64,000 nucleotides of DNA from an uncultured Prevotellaceae bacterium (GTDB lineage: Bacteria > Bacteroidota > Bacteroidia > Bacteroidales > Bacteroidaceae), in contig ONDJ01000006.1 in NCBI GenBank assembly GCA_900316575.1, positions 39,965 to 103,964 of the forward strand, read 5' to 3'. The position numbers and the translations under genes are program-made. The notes below the pieces were generated by a model, which saw only the letters and a list, made by a program, of their open reading frames with translations, was not told where the DNA came from and searched no databases. Every line of letters starts with the position of its first letter. Within the stretch, counting starts at the first letter, position 1. Positions 63,277 to 64,000 of the stretch are shown here, piece after piece.

Positions 63277-63387
63277 CCGCAGAGCCAAAAGAAGCAGGCA
63301 TCCCGCCTGCGAACGAGCGGATGTCATTTTCAATCTGCGGCTTGAGGACTATATCTGCCTGCTGGCGAGGACGCCCGCGCTCCCAAC
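63277..63387. repeat. Inverted pair of REP-like elements
   Basis: Plus-oriented gcagagccaaaagaagcaggcatcccgcctgcgaac lies at 63279-63313 and minus-oriented ctggcgaggacgcccgcgctccc at 63363-63385. Paired inverted copies are the usual form of REP/BIME elements. Confidence 0.65.
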
Positions 63388-63424
63388 CGATACGCAAAGA
63401 AAGCGACTCGCAAAGCGCGGCGAA

Positions 63425-64000
63425 CTACAGCGCCAAGCGGAAGCCGAGGTCGTCGTCGCGGCTGCCGGGCGAGTCCCCGTAGCGATAAGCGACGCGGCAG
63501 AACCTGACACCGCGCCACCAGCAGCCGCCACGATTGACGCGGCTCGAGCCCGAATCTGGGCCCAGCGGATCTGTGGAAGGACTCTTCTCGTAATAAGTTT
63601 CACCATACCAGTCTTGACACCACTCCCAAACGTTGCCAGTCATGTCGTATATGCCAAGTTCGTTGGCTTGCTTCGTACCAACTTCGTGCGTAGTTTCTCC
63701 GCTGTTACCATCGTACCAAGCCACATTGCCTATCGTATTTGATCCGCTGTAGGTATAGCCTTTCGACTTCTTACCACCTCGCGCGGCATATTCCCATTCG
63801 GCTTCAGTAGGAAGACGGAACGTCTTGCCCGTCTGCGCATTGAGCTTGCCGATAAACGTCTGACAATCGTCCCAAGAAACATTCTCCACGGGTAGCTTCG
63901 GTCCTTTGAACTCAGAAGGGTTACTGCCCATCACAGTCTCCCAGAGTTCCTGCGTCACTTCGGTCTCGCCGATGTAGTAGTTTGACAGCGTTACTTCATG
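63425..64000 (-). CDS. FGE-sulfatase (SUMF1-fold) protein, 5' end cut by window
   Basis: The frame stays open to base 64000 (first visible residues HEVTLSNYYIGETEVTQELW), so the start is outside. 191 visible residues cover most of the SUMF1 domain: VENVSWDDCQTFIGKLN, FRLPTEAEWEYAARGG, GIYDMTGNVWEWCQDWYG, RVNRGGCWWRG and DDLGFRLAL. Unlike the island paralogues, the conserved GNVWEWCQDWY block is canonical. Free-standing in this window; probable surface or periplasmic protein. Formylglycine activity cannot be judged. Confidence 0.88.
   Translation of the reverse strand, partial: HEVTLSNYYIGETEVTQELWETVMGSNPSEFKGPKLPVENVSWDDCQTFIGKLNAQTGKTFRLPTEAEWEYAARGGKKSKGYTYSGSNTIGNVAWYDGNSGETTHEVGTKQANELGIYDMTGNVWEWCQDWYGETYYEKSPSTDPLGPDSGSSRVNRGGCWWRGVRFCRVAYRYGDSPGSRDDDLGFRLAL

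Larger units (their letters stand above)
62589..63424. other. Gene-poor stretch with repeats and a coding relic
   Basis: It holds array D, a pair of inverted REP-like elements and, at 63127-63261, an open frame without a start codon (YERLDIERRAVIYNGE, ends WRNFKL) that looks like the tail of a lost gene. A 68-residue hydrophobic minus-strand frame at 62575-62781 is not supported by other evidence. Confidence 0.5.

Overview
The window looks like a chromosomal piece of a Bacteroidota bacterium, order Bacteroidales, probably Prevotella- or Porphyromonas-like. The evidence is the gliding/type IX secretion (T9SS) operon porP-gldK-gldL-gldM-gldN, a PorQ-like gene, C-terminal sorting domains on secreted proteins, a BspA-like leucine-rich-repeat protein, bifunctional Fkp, and repeated TAnnTTTG promoter -7 boxes. 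I found no rRNA, tRNA or CRISPR array and no complete insertion sequence.

Layout. 1-3420: 3' part of a secreted GH85 endo-beta-N-acetylglucosaminidase. 3490-5825: debris zone with phage-gene relics, one intact cupin gene and repeat elements. 5826-17388 (all on the minus strand): a twelve-gene signalling island with two FGE-sulfatase-fold proteins, a membrane Ser/Thr kinase, a Sel1-repeat protein, a membrane PP2C phosphatase, two FHA proteins, zinc-ribbon proteins, a secreted caspase-like protease, two paralogous EF-hand/acidic membrane proteins, and a stand-alone LytTR regulator. 17.6-26.9 kb: plsC, fkp, porQ, a tonB-type gene, a polyprenyl synthase, a TatD-type gene and miaB. 26.8-34.5 kb: a broken acyltransferase and the T9SS core operon. 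34.6-48.0 kb: copA fused to a CopZ-like domain, two unknown envelope genes, manC, GH89 alpha-N-acetylglucosaminidase, a glycosyltransferase, cmk, ispH and a kinase-like gene. 48.2-64.0 kb: pckA, an OmpA relic, a small peptide gene, the BspA-like gene, lysA, lysC, hisIE, a Wzi-like gene, rny, zapA, and a partial FGE-sulfatase gene at the right edge.

How it fits together. Secreted glycosidases (GH85, GH89) and the LRR protein are likely T9SS or envelope cargo. Fkp and ManC supply GDP-sugars for surface glycans. The best candidate for an undescribed system is the 5.8-17.4 kb island. It has a kinase (writer), a phosphatase (eraser) and FHA proteins (readers), together with a secreted caspase fold. 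Two paralogues share an identical C-terminal tail, and each has a 21-bp-spaced direct-repeat operator 40 bp upstream of its promoter. The operators have the geometry of LytTR sites, and a LytTR gene sits in the same island.

A second unusual signal is a set of intergenic arrays of short palindromes spaced exactly 22 bp apart. The palindrome sequence differs from array to array but the spacing does not.
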